From an uncultured Clostridia bacterium (GTDB lineage Bacteria > Bacillota > Clostridia > Christensenellales > Borkfalkiaceae), in assembly GCA_947623655.1 (NCBI GenBank), contig CANQHG010000003.1, forward strand, positions 1-64,000: a DNA stretch of 64,000 nucleotides, in the 5' to 3' direction. A model generated the notes under the pieces. It made no database searches, was not told where the DNA came from, and was given only the letters and a program-made list of their open reading frames with translations. Both the position numbers and the translations under genes were made by a program. Of the stretch, positions 25,250 to 32,924 are shown in pieces (position 1 is the first letter of the stretch; each line of letters starts with the position of its first letter).

Positions 25250-26752
25250 TTATGCGTGAAAATAGGGCGCCGAGGTGTACTTCTCAAAGAGTTCGGAAAA
25301 GCGAGCCGTGCTGTATGCGACGTCGTTATAGTTGCTCGGATTGACGAGCGCGCCGTCGTGGATATAACTCACCGCGCCCTCGCAGTCGATGACGACCGTC
25401 ATGGGATAGCCCGTGGTCGGGACGGAGAACCGTTCCGCAAGACCCGCCTTGTCGATCGAGACATAGAACGTCATCTGCATGCGGTTGGCATAGGCGCGGA
25501 CTTCGGACTCCGACTCTTCGCTGCCCATGCCGTCGGGATCGTCCACGGCGATGAGTGCGACGTCGTTCCGATACCGCTCATATGCGCCTTCCAGACCGGG
25601 GAATTCGTATTCGCAGAACGAACAGGAGGTGTCCCAGAAATTGAGAACAACGATCTTATGCGTCGCCAAAAGCCCCGCAAGGGTCACGCTTTCGGCTTCC
25701 CGCGCGTTCGTTTTGATCGTATCGAACGTCAGATCGTTCATCACCGATCCGACTGCATAGCTTGTGGAAGCTTCGGGCTGTTCCATAACAAGTTTCGCCG
25801 TCAGCCTGATGTCCGAAACGAGATTTTCCCAGCTCACGGTGTATTCGCTCTCCGCCGTGTATCCCTTGGGAAGAGAGGTGAGTTTCAGCTTATATGTTGC
25901 GGGTTTGAGCGCCGCCGTCGCCGTGCCGTTCCTGAAATCCCCCTTGCCGAGGGAAACGCCGTCTTCCGAAAAGATCTCATAGCCGATTCCCGCAAGCTTC
26001 ACAACGTCGCCGCTCGCGCGCACGGCGCGGAACTGGTATTGCGTGGGCTCATTGGGATTTAACTTGGGAATGACCGTCTCATTCGTCCTCTCGTCGCAGC
26101 GGGAACAGGTCTGGTACTTGAGCCCGTCGTGCTCGAAGTCGGCAGGCGTTTCGATCGTGTAGAAGAGCTCCCAATCGTGGCCGAGCGCGGGAACGGAGCG
26201 AACCTCTTCGGCCCCGCAGCGGGAACAGGTTGCGTGGACGGTCCCCTCCTGCGTACAGGTCGGTTCGGTGAGATTCACTTCGTCGTTCTTCCATGCATGG
26301 CCGAGCGCGGGAATGGCGTCTTCCACTTCCTTGTTGCAGACGGAACAGCGCACGATGCGCAGACCGTTTTCGGTGCAGGAAGCGGGTCTTTCGAGTTTTA
26401 CGATGTTTCTGTCGGAAAGCGTGTGTCCCGTGGCGGGGACCGTTCTCACATCCTCGGCGTCGCCGCGCGAGCAACGGACCTTTTCCTCGCCCTCCGCCTC
26501 GCAGGTCGGCTCCGTATTATAAGAGACGTGCTGCCAATCGTGCCCGAGCGCAGCTTTCTCGCGGGAGATCTCCTTGCCGCAAACAGTGCAAACGCCGCTC
26601 TCCGTCCCCGCTTGCGTGCAGGTGGGCGCAACTGTCACCGTCCAGCTCGTCACTTCATGTTCGTGGTCTTCCCCGTCTGCGCACGCGACCATCGGCAGAC
26701 ACATGGAAATTCCCATGACCGCCGCGAGCAGCGCCGTAAATACTCTCTTCAT
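25250..26752 (-). CDS. TlpA-type thioredoxin lipoprotein with Cys-rich repeats
   Basis: 500 residues. The lipoprotein signal ends LPMVAC. Residues ~30-230 hold about five repeats of ~40 residues built on 'W....v.APTCTqaG.....C..CG.e.....ipalGHdW'; each offers one Cys, a CxxC and a His, a plausible metal or disulfide site. A beta-sandwich linker (about 240-330) follows, then a TlpA/AhpC-type thioredoxin domain (about 345-500) with VVLNFWDTSCSFCEYEFPGLEGAYE (CxxC at SCSFC), IAVDDPDG and VPTTGYPMTVVID (cis-Pro region). An exported thiol oxidoreductase attached to a Cys-rich surface region is likely. The same repeats dominate the giant gene at 46-54.7 kb. It has its own consensus promoter. Confidence 0.87.
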   Translation of the reverse strand: MKRVFTALLAAVMGISMCLPMVACADGEDHEHEVTSWTVTVAPTCTQAGTESGVCTVCGKEISREKAALGHDWQHVSYNTEPTCEAEGEEKVRCSRGDAEDVRTVPATGHTLSDRNIVKLERPASCTENGLRIVRCSVCNKEVEDAIPALGHAWKNDEVNLTEPTCTQEGTVHATCSRCGAEEVRSVPALGHDWELFYTIETPADFEHDGLKYQTCSRCDERTNETVIPKLNPNEPTQYQFRAVRASGDVVKLAGIGYEIFSEDGVSLGKGDFRNGTATAALKPATYKLKLTSLPKGYTAESEYTVSWENLVSDIRLTAKLVMEQPEASTSYAVGSVMNDLTFDTIKTNAREAESVTLAGLLATHKIVVLNFWDTSCSFCEYEFPGLEGAYERYRNDVALIAVDDPDGMGSEESESEVRAYANRMQMTFYVSIDKAGLAERFSVPTTGYPMTVVIDCEGAVSYIHDGALVNPSNYNDVAYSTARFSELFEKYTSAPYFHA

Positions 26753-26781
26753 AGTTCCCTCCGCGGGTCGTTTTTTTCTCT

Positions 26782-26810
26782 ATTTTATTGGGAGAAAATA
26801 AATTTGTCAA
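26782..26810 (-). promoter_or_regulatory. Promoter of the TlpA lipoprotein gene
   Basis: Minus strand TTGACA, 17 bp, TAAAAT, 30 bp before the ATG, with CGGAGGG as ribosome binding site. Confidence 0.78.
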
Positions 26811-26979
26811 GCGCGGGACATCTGTTTTGGGCAATTATCACGTTTTTTTCATATACAAATTGTGCCTTTTACGGCATTTTTGAGGAATTTTCGGCAACTG
26901 CCGACCCTCTTTTTAAGCGTCTCCGCGCCCCGCCGCCCGCGCCGAAAGTGAATTTTATAAATTTTTTCGGGCTATTCTC

Positions 26980-27026
26980 TTGCAAGCGCGGGAAAAATAT
27001 GGTAAGATAGAGTCGGAAATTTCCGA
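26980..27026 (+). promoter_or_regulatory. Promoter and palindromic operator of the Fe-S scaffold operon
   Basis: TTGCAA, 17 bp, TAAGAT (27003-27008). The perfect 14-bp palindrome TCGGAAATTTCCGA (27013-27026) begins at the expected transcription start, where a bound repressor would block initiation. Confidence 0.65.
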
Positions 27027-27050
27027 TAAGGATCAAATGGAGGATAATCA

Positions 27051-27752
27051 ATGCAATATTCACGCGAAGTGGAAGAGATGACCTGCATTGCCAAGGGCCC
27101 GTGGCACGACCCCGCGCCCATTCCCGAAGAAGGGAAATGGATATGCGCAAAGCAGATCACCGACATCAGCGGGTTCACGCACGGCGTCGGCTGGTGCGCA
27201 CCGCAGCAGGGCGCCTGCAAACTGACTCTCAACGTCAAGCAGGGCGTCATTCAGGAGGCCCTCATCGAGACGATCGGCTGCTCCGGCATGACCCATTCGG
27301 CTGCCATGGCGGCGGAGATCCTGCCCCATAAGACCATCCTCGAAGCGCTCAACACCGACCTCGTGTGCGACGCCATCAACACAGCCATGCGCGAACTCTT
27401 CTTGCAGATCGTGTACGGCAGAACGCAGTCGGCTTTCTCCGATGACGGGCTCGTTGTCGGCGCGGGGCTCGAAGACCTCGGCAAGGGGCTCCGTTCCCAG
27501 GTCGGCACGATGTACGGCACCGCCGAAAAGGGTGTGAGATACCTCGAAATGGCGGAGGGGTACGTCACCCGTCTCGCCCTCGACAAGGATTCTCAGGTCA
27601 TCGGGTATGAATTCGTCTCGCTCGGCAAAATGACCGACTTCATCAAGAAAGGGCTCACCCCCAACGAAGCATGGGAAAAGGCTCTCGGCCACTACGGCAG
27701 GTTTTCCGAAGAGCAGGGTGCGGTGAAATACATCGACCCCCGCAAGGAATAA
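27051..27752 (+). CDS. NifU-like iron-sulfur cluster assembly scaffold protein
   Basis: 233 residues. The N-terminal half resembles the IscU/NifU scaffold domain as found in the Clostridia GGGtGRT-associated proteins: GVGWCAPQQGACKLTLNVKQGVIQEALIETIGCSGMTHSAAMAAEIL, with Cys residues at WCAP, GAC and GCSG and a later LVCDAIN. The C-terminal half (LGKMTDFIKKGLTPNEAW) is specific to this subfamily. It is probably a holder of a transient Fe-S cluster. GGAGG lies 8 nt before the ATG. It forms an operon with the GGGtGRT gene, whose ATG is 11 bp downstream; promoter and palindromic operator lie immediately upstream. Confidence 0.85.
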   Translation: MQYSREVEEMTCIAKGPWHDPAPIPEEGKWICAKQITDISGFTHGVGWCAPQQGACKLTLNVKQGVIQEALIETIGCSGMTHSAAMAAEILPHKTILEALNTDLVCDAINTAMRELFLQIVYGRTQSAFSDDGLVVGAGLEDLGKGLRSQVGTMYGTAEKGVRYLEMAEGYVTRLALDKDSQVIGYEFVSLGKMTDFIKKGLTPNEAWEKALGHYGRFSEEQGAVKYIDPRKE

Positions 27753-27763
27753 GGAGGTGCGAT

Positions 27764-28765
27764 ATGGCTTTGTTTGAAGGTTATGAAAGAAGAATAGACA
27801 AAATCAATGCTACATTGAAAGAATACGGCATCTCTTCCGTCGAGGAATGCAAAGAGATCTGCCTTGCAAAGGGCGTCGACTGCGACAAACTCGTCCGCGG
27901 CACACAGCCCATCTGCTTCGAAAACGCCGTCTGGGCATACACCGTCGGCGCGGCGATCGCCATCAAGAAGGGTTGCACGAAAGCGGCGGACGCGGCGGCG
28001 GCCATCGGCATCGGGCTTCAATCGTTCTGCATTCCCGGTTCCGTCGCGGAGAACCGCAAAGTCGGTCTCGGCCACGGGAACCTCGGCAAGATGCTCCTCT
28101 CCGAGGAGACGGAATGCTTCTGCTTCCTCGCGGGCCACGAGAGTTTCGCGGCAGCCGAGGGCGCCATCTCCATTGCGATGAACGCCAATAAGGTGAGAAA
28201 AAAGCCCCTCCGCGTCATTCTCAACGGGCTCGGCAAAGACGCCGCTTTCATCATCTCCCGTATCAACGGCTTCACCTATTGCGAAACGGTGTTCGATCCC
28301 TATACCGAGACCGTCACCGTGACGAAAGAAGTCCCCTATTCCGACGGTCCCCGCGCCAAAGTCAAGTGCTACGGCGCCGACAACGTTCCCGAAGGCGTCG
28401 CCATCATGAAATTGGAAAATGTGGGCGTCTCCATCACGGGCAACTCGACCAACCCCACGAGGTTCCAGCATCCCGTCGCGGGCACCTATAAGAAGTGGTG
28501 CAACGAGAACGGCGTGAAGTATTTCTCCGTCGCGAGCGGCGGCGGCACGGGCAGGACCCTCCACCCCGACAACATGGCGGCAGGTCCCTCGAGCTACGGC
28601 ATGACGGACACGATGGGCAGAATGCACTCCGACGCGCAGTTTGCGGGCTCCTCGTCCGTTCCCGCGCACGTCGAGATGATGGGCCTCATCGGCATGGGCA
28701 ACAACCCGATGGTCGGCGCGACGGTCGCCGTTGCAGTGGCTGTTCAAGAGGGTATGAATAAGTAA
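27764..28765 (+). CDS. GGGtGRT family protein
   Basis: 333 residues. The protein carries the family's name-giving motif SVASGGGTGRTLHPDNMAAGPSSYG at about residues 255-280, and GLGHGNLGKML, CFCFLAGHESFAAAEGA and SSSVPAHVEMMGLIGMGNNPMVGAT around it. The family is common in Clostridia, almost always next to the Fe-S scaffold protein, and its biochemical role is not established; partnership in cluster assembly or maturation is inferred from the constant gene pair. Several Cys residues (EECKEICLAKGVDCDKL, QPICFENA) could bind metal. The start follows AAGGAGG. A strong terminator lies 24 bp after the stop. Confidence 0.88.
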   Translation: MALFEGYERRIDKINATLKEYGISSVEECKEICLAKGVDCDKLVRGTQPICFENAVWAYTVGAAIAIKKGCTKAADAAAAIGIGLQSFCIPGSVAENRKVGLGHGNLGKMLLSEETECFCFLAGHESFAAAEGAISIAMNANKVRKKPLRVILNGLGKDAAFIISRINGFTYCETVFDPYTETVTVTKEVPYSDGPRAKVKCYGADNVPEGVAIMKLENVGVSITGNSTNPTRFQHPVAGTYKKWCNENGVKYFSVASGGGTGRTLHPDNMAAGPSSYGMTDTMGRMHSDAQFAGSSSVPAHVEMMGLIGMGNNPMVGATVAVAVAVQEGMNK

Positions 28766-28788
28766 AAACTCGCATATATATGCAAAAC

Positions 28789-28817
28789 AAAGAACGTCTC
28801 GATAAGAGACGTTCTTT
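28789..28817 (+). terminator. Terminator of the scaffold/GGGtGRT operon
   Basis: A perfect 12-bp stem AAAGAACGTCTC / GAGACGTTCTTT with a GATAA loop, followed by more T residues. Confidence 0.88.
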
Positions 28818-28839
28818 TTTAGTTATGAATTGAGCGTAC

Positions 28840-29018
28840 TCATTCTGAGCCGCAGGCGAAAAATCCCCTCAAACGAAGTCCGACATCGACCGAGGGGATT
28901 CTTCGGGTTAAGTCCTCTGACTTCGTAGAACGTCCGTTGCTCAGAATGACGCGGGTGGGCGGGGCATTTCCCCCACCACCGCCTACGGCGGAGCCTCCCC
29001 CCAGAGGGGGTAGGCCCT
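28840..29018. repeat. Interspersed repeat block downstream of yhbY
   Basis: Contains TCATTCTGAG (28840-28849), GATTCTTCGGG (28898-28908), TCAGAATGAC (28941-28950), then a module with CCGCCTACGGCGG (about 28978-28990) and GGGGGTAGGCC. The last module is nearly identical to 29451-29495 on the other side of yhbY. Confidence 0.75.
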
Positions 29019-29312
29019 TTAATAGACGATATGTTCGATTTTTTCCTTGTGCGAATAGCGATATAGAATCGCCTTGCGGCCGATGACGGCAACGACTTCG
29101 GCATGTAGAAGCTCGGCAAGATTTGCGGCGAGATTTTCCCCGTCCTCCCCCGCCGCGGGGAGAAGCGTTACCTTGATGAGCTCCCGCGCCTCCAAGGCGT
29201 TTGAGAGACTTTCGATGAGGTTGTCGGAGATCCCCTCTTTGCCGACTTGTCCGATGGGCTTCATCGTACTCGCCATCGACTTTAAATTTGCACGTTGCTT
29301 GGATGTAAACAT
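29019..29312 (-). CDS. yhbY: YhbY-type RNA-binding protein (CRM domain)
   Basis: 97 residues covering a single CRM/YhbY domain, which associates with pre-50S ribosomal subunits. Motifs: MFTSKQRANLKSMASTMKPIGQVGKEGIS (the GxxG loop is GKEG), LIKVTLLP, LAANLAELLHAEVVAVIGRKAILYR. The start at 29312 has AAGGAG in good position; a longer in-frame reading would extend into repeat DNA. It lies downstream of obgE on the same strand, the usual obg-yhbY neighbourhood, but a 429-bp repeat-bearing gap separates them here. Confidence 0.92.
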   Translation of the reverse strand: MFTSKQRANLKSMASTMKPIGQVGKEGISDNLIESLSNALEARELIKVTLLPAAGEDGENLAANLAELLHAEVVAVIGRKAILYRYSHKEKIEHIVY

Positions 29313-29741
29313 AATTTTTTTCTCCTTATTTGGAATGTTGGGGCGAAATGATGCAATCGGAATGGTGCGTATTCGCCCCGCGAGATTCTTCGGAATAGCA
29401 CGCATACTCTTTACGACTTTTCGGCTCAGAATGAGCGGCGCGGACTATTCCCCCCACCACCGCCTACGGCGGAGCCTCCCCCAAAAGGGGGTAGGCCTTT
29501 TGCCCTCCTCCCGAAGAGGGGGCGAGTAAGCGGGCCGAGCAAAGAAATGTTCGCAATCATTCCAACATCATGTGCCTTAGGCGGAATTTATTTCCGCCGT
29601 GGGCGACTCAAGTCGGCGCATACCTGCGCCTCGTTGTCTTTCAAGGATGCATCGTTCGTGGGGTGATAAGGCTATGGAATGCACTAAGCAAACCCCTCGC
29701 ACGCATTTGTTTTGCGTAGCAAAAGAAATCGTGCGAAATTA
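29313..29741. repeat. Repeat-filled gap between obgE and yhbY
   Basis: Holds GATTCTTCGG (29384-29393) and TCAGAATGA (29426-29434), followed by the CCCCCACCACCGCC / CTACGGCGGAGCC module (about 29451-29495) that matches 28970-29015. It also contains a small GGCGGAA-TTTA-TTTCCGCC-like hairpin near 29580. No gene was recognised. Confidence 0.65.
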
Positions 29742-31016
29742 TTACACATATTCAAATTCCACGTCGCCGACGACAACGGTGTCGCCCGCTTGGCAACCCA
29801 TTTTCTCGAGCTCCTTAAAAACGCCGCGGAGCTTTAAAACGCGCTGGAAGTAATTCATACTGTCGTGATTGTTCAGTACAACGTTGCGGCAGAGCATGTC
29901 TACAAGCCCGCCCACGACGACATAGGCACCGTTTTCGTCCACAAAGATCTCGAACTGCGTGTTGTCGGCCTCTTCAAACAAAATCTCGTCGGCGGGAATG
30001 CGCTCGGCGGGCGGAAGCGTCGCGAGTTTTTCGAAGAGCGCCTTCACGACCTCCTCCGTTCCCTCGCACTTGAGCGCTGAAATCGCATATATATCGTACT
30101 TTTTGCCGTATTTCCGCCTGAATTTCTTACAATTTTCCTCGGCGCCGAAGCAATCGCACTTATTGAGCGCGACGATCTGCGGAAGGGCGCCCAATTTCTC
30201 GGAGTAGGTGCGAAGTTCCCTGTTCACGGTCTCGAAATCCGCGAGCGGGTCTCTGCCCTCCATGCCCGAGATGTCGACGACGTGGAGGATGAGCCGCGTG
30301 CGCTCGATGTGGCGCAAAAAGTCGTGCCCGAGCCCCGCGCCCTCCGCCGCGCCCTCGATGAGTCCGGGGATATCGGCGGCGACAAAGGTATCGTCGTAAT
30401 AGCGCACGACTCCGAGATTGGGAGAGAGCGTGGTGAAATGATAGTCTGCGATCTTGGGCTTGGCGGCCGAAATTTTGGAGAGAAGCGTACTCTTTCCCAC
30501 ATTGGGGAAACCAACGAGCCCGACGTCGGCGATCACTTTCATTTCCAAAACAAGATCGTGCGGTTTCACGGCCACCCCTCTCTGCGCGAAATTGGGCGCA
30601 TGGCGGCGTGCCGTAGTGAAGCGCACGTTGCCCTTTCCGCCCTTTCCGCCCCCGAAGAGGAGGATCTTTTCGCTATCTTCATAGACGTCACAGACGATCT
30701 TGTTCGTCTCGGCGTCGCGGACGAGCGTCCCGCAGGGAACTTTCAGAATGACGTCTTCGCCCCTCTTCCCCGCGCATTGGTTGGTGCCGCCGCGCTCGCC
30801 GTTTCCCGCCGTATATTTGCGCGTGAAGCGGAAAGGAAGAAGATCGTTCATATCTTTATCGCCGACGATGTAGACGGAGCCTCCGTCGCCGCCGTCTCCC
30901 CCGTCGGGACCGCAAGCGGGCTTGCCCTTGTAGGCCTTGAAGGAGTTCATGCCGTCTCCCCCGTCTCCCGCCTTGACGGTGATTTTTACTTTGTCGGTAA
31001 ATCCATAGCTTGCCAT
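29742..31016 (-). CDS. obgE: GTPase ObgE/CgtA
   Basis: 424 residues, ribosome-associated GTPase essential in most bacteria. The glycine-rich Obg domain occupies ~1-158 (AGDGGDGMNSFKAYKGKPACGPDGGDGG). The G domain has G1 GFPNVGKST, G3 DIPGLIEGA, G4 NKCD and G5 SAL. The C-terminal OCT domain (~345-424) is present (TQFEIFVDENGAYVVVGG...). The start at 31016 is the conserved MASYGFTDKVKI. The -10 element ends 6 nt before this ATG, so no ribosome binding site fits and the mRNA should be leaderless. Upstream on the other strand, after only 120 bp, starts the small membrane protein/XRE pair. Confidence 0.96.
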   Translation of the reverse strand: MASYGFTDKVKITVKAGDGGDGMNSFKAYKGKPACGPDGGDGGDGGSVYIVGDKDMNDLLPFRFTRKYTAGNGERGGTNQCAGKRGEDVILKVPCGTLVRDAETNKIVCDVYEDSEKILLFGGGKGGKGNVRFTTARRHAPNFAQRGVAVKPHDLVLEMKVIADVGLVGFPNVGKSTLLSKISAAKPKIADYHFTTLSPNLGVVRYYDDTFVAADIPGLIEGAAEGAGLGHDFLRHIERTRLILHVVDISGMEGRDPLADFETVNRELRTYSEKLGALPQIVALNKCDCFGAEENCKKFRRKYGKKYDIYAISALKCEGTEEVVKALFEKLATLPPAERIPADEILFEEADNTQFEIFVDENGAYVVVGGLVDMLCRNVVLNNHDSMNYFQRVLKLRGVFKELEKMGCQAGDTVVVGDVEFEYV

Positions 31017-31022
31017 ACTTAT

Positions 31023-31051
31023 AGTATAGCAGAATTTTCGGGGATTGGCAA
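31023..31051 (-). promoter_or_regulatory. Leaderless promoter of obgE
   Basis: Minus strand TTGCCA, 17 bp, TATACT, six bases (ATAAGT), ATG. Confidence 0.78.
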
Positions 31052-31070
31052 TCTTTTTTCGGCAGGACGC

Positions 31071-31123
31071 TTGACAAGTATCCTTGGCAGTGGTACAATT
31101 CTTTCTGCCAAGTAAACTTGGCA
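31071..31123 (+). promoter_or_regulatory. Promoter with overlapping inverted-repeat operator
   Basis: TTGACA, 17 bp, TACAAT (31094-31099). CTTGGCAG (31083-31090) and CTGCCAAG (31105-31112) form an inverted repeat around the -10, and a third half-site CTTGGCA follows at 31117-31123. This is a likely autoregulatory site for the XRE protein encoded downstream. Confidence 0.7.
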
Positions 31124-31136
31124 TTTCGGAGGCAAT

Positions 31137-31523
31137 ATGGAAGAAAAACAGAGCAATGTGCCCGAAACGGAGAATGCGGAGCTCTCTCCAGAGGAAATTG
31201 TGGCGCGGGCGAAGCGGGAGAACGAAAAGCTCGGCGACGAGCGTCAGCGCGGACGCATGGCGTGGGGGAACTACGCGGGATTCATTGCGACGACCCTCGC
31301 CGCCGTCATCGTTCTGCTCGTTGAGGTGTGTGTCGGTGACCGTCTCCCCACGGAAATTTATGTGATCCTGTTCTCCGGGATCGCCGCGCAGAACATCGCA
31401 CAGGCGTGCGTTTGCGCCAAAAAATTTCGTGCGCTCTATATCGTGATTTCCGTTTTGATCACGGCGGGCGTCGTGATGTTTTGGGTGACTTGGATCATGG
31501 AACTGTGCGGGGTGGCTCTCTGA
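31137..31523 (+). CDS. Small membrane protein paired with an XRE regulator (DUF6442-like)
   Basis: 128 residues: a charged, helical N-terminus (SPEEIVARAKRENEKLGDERQRGR), then three hydrophobic helices (about 42-63, 72-90 and 98-122). This layout matches small proteins of Bacillota (DUF6442-like) encoded immediately before a short HTH protein, as here. Function is unknown; the constant pairing suggests that the HTH protein controls its expression or senses its state. GGAGG lies 5 nt before the ATG. One base separates its stop from the next start. Confidence 0.75.
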   Translation: MEEKQSNVPETENAELSPEEIVARAKRENEKLGDERQRGRMAWGNYAGFIATTLAAVIVLLVEVCVGDRLPTEIYVILFSGIAAQNIAQACVCAKKFRALYIVISVLITAGVVMFWVTWIMELCGVAL

Positions 31524-31524
31524 A

Positions 31525-31731
31525 ATGAATGAAAAATTGACTCTTCACAACCGTCTGAAAGAGATACGGGCGGAGAAAAATTTATCGCAGGGAGAACTCG
31601 CCGCGCTTGTGGGCGTCTCGCGCAACACGATCAGCTCCATCGAAACGGGACAGTACTGCCCGACGGCCAAGCTCGCGCTCGTCCTCTCCGTCGCCCTCGG
31701 CAAAAAATTCGAGGATATATTCTATTTTTGA
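31525..31731 (+). CDS. Short XRE-family transcriptional regulator
   Basis: 68 residues, essentially one Cro/C1-type helix-turn-helix: LKEIRAEKNLSQGELAALVGVSRNTISSIETGQYCPTAKLALVLSVALGKKFEDIF. It closely resembles the YozG/HipB-like small regulators that partner three-helix membrane proteins. The start codon lies one base after the preceding stop, so it is translationally coupled. The likely target is the inverted repeat over the operon promoter. Confidence 0.9.
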   Translation: MNEKLTLHNRLKEIRAEKNLSQGELAALVGVSRNTISSIETGQYCPTAKLALVLSVALGKKFEDIFYF

Positions 31732-32030
31732 ATGCGGCCCGCTCATTCTGAGTGCCCCGTAGGGGCCGAAGAATCCCGTTAAACGGGCGGAGCAACACCC
31801 CCTCAGTCGCGCAAGGGCAGCGCGACAGCTCCCCCTCAAGGGGGCGCCAAGGGTCACTTGCCCACCCCTCGAGGGGTGGGGGTCACGCAGTGACGGGAGG
31901 GGTGTCATGAGCGGCGGGGCGCAAAAGCGCCCCGCCGCGTTCACCGCAATTTTTAATTTTTAATTTTTAATTCATCCGCGCCCTGTTATTTCTGCCGTGT
32001 TTTGCGGTAAAATAAATATGAGGTCATAAA
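31732..32030. repeat. Intergenic repeat and hairpin cluster
   Basis: Starts with TCATTCTGAG...CGAAGAATC (31743-31775), then CCACCCCTCGAGGGGTGG near 31865, then GCGGCGGGGCGC-aaaa-GCGCCCCGCCGC (about 31913-31940), which could terminate the XRE operon. It ends with three AATTTTT direct repeats. A loose -10 (TAAAAT near 32010) and GAGGT precede the peptidase gene. No gene was recognised. Confidence 0.6.
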
Positions 32031-32753
32031 ATGTATTCCTATCTCTTATTCCTGCTCATCCTCATTCCTTTCCTCGCCCTCTCGGCATGGGCGAGCGCGA
32101 AAGTCAACTCCACCTATGCGCAGTACGACCAAGTTCCCAACCGCTCCCGCATGACGGGCTACGATACCGCTACCCTCCTCATGCATAAGCGCGGCGTCAA
32201 GGATATTTCCGTAAACCGCGTGGGCGGAAAGCTCACCGATCACTACAACCCCTCGCGCAAGGAGGTCAACCTCTCGCAGAGCACGTATGGCTCGGCGTCC
32301 GTTGCGGCCGTTGCCGTCGCAGCGCATGAGATCGGCCACGTCATGCAAAAACAAAAGGGATATGTCCCCTATAAGATACGGAATATCCTCGTTCCCATCA
32401 CCAATATCGGCTCTCGGCTGGCATTGCCCGTCATTCTCGTGGGACTTCTTCTCGACATCTTCTGGCAGACCGTGCCCTACGGCGAATGGGCCGTATATGT
32501 GGGGATCGGGCTCTACGGGCTCTCCACCCTCTTCATGCTCGTGACGCTCCCCGTTGAGTTCAACGCATCGCGTCGGGCCAAAAAGATGCTGATAGAGGAC
32601 GGCATTCTGACGGAAGAGGAAATTCCCGCCGCCTCGAAAGTGCTCTCCGCCGCCGCGATGACGTACGTCGCCTCCCTGCTCATTTCCCTCATCTACTTTT
32701 TGCGTTTCGCCCTCGTCTTCCTCTCCCTCGTGGGGCGCAACAGAAACAACTGA
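32031..32753 (+). CDS. YugP-type membrane zinc metallopeptidase
   Basis: 240 residues, integral membrane protein of the neutral zinc metallopeptidase family (PF04298-like). It has an N-terminal helix (about 3-20), then the catalytic motif VAAHEIGHVMQ (HExxH at about residue 100), two central helices (about 125-145 and 150-175), the downstream glutamate in VTLPVEFNASRRAKKML (third zinc ligand) and a C-terminal helix. The 'VNLSQSTYGSASVAAVAVAAHE' block is typical. It is probably a membrane-embedded protease of unknown substrate. It stands alone between repeat DNA and spoIIE. Confidence 0.92.
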   Translation: MYSYLLFLLILIPFLALSAWASAKVNSTYAQYDQVPNRSRMTGYDTATLLMHKRGVKDISVNRVGGKLTDHYNPSRKEVNLSQSTYGSASVAAVAVAAHEIGHVMQKQKGYVPYKIRNILVPITNIGSRLALPVILVGLLLDIFWQTVPYGEWAVYVGIGLYGLSTLFMLVTLPVEFNASRRAKKMLIEDGILTEEEIPAASKVLSAAAMTYVASLLISLIYFLRFALVFLSLVGRNRNN

Positions 32754-32847
32754 ATGGGCGCCTTGACGACGGGTACGGCACAAAGCCGTACGACGCAAAG
32801 CCCGCAAATTTCTTCCTTTTACCCATACAAACGCCGCTTTGTGCTTT

Positions 32848-32902
32848 TTCGACAATACAAGACGTAATCTCCGCCGAAACAGGCGGCGTTTTTTTCTATA
32901 AT
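32848..32902 (+). promoter_or_regulatory. spoIIE promoter region with a candidate Spo0A box
   Basis: TATAAT at 32897-32902, with CGAGGTACATCC before the ATG. TTCGACA (32848-32854) reads TGTCGAA on the other strand, the Spo0A box consensus. A small hairpin lies between. Confidence 0.5.
32871..32886 (+). terminator. Short terminator upstream of spoIIE
   Basis: CCGCC-gaaaca-GGCGG followed by a T7 run (32889-32895); probably ends the metallopeptidase transcript. Confidence 0.6.
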
Positions 32903-32924
32903 CAGAAAAAAACGAGGTACATCC

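Noticed and set aside
29599..29853. Small plus-strand frame beside obgE
   Set aside because: It runs through intergenic repeat DNA into the antisense of obgE, without start signals.
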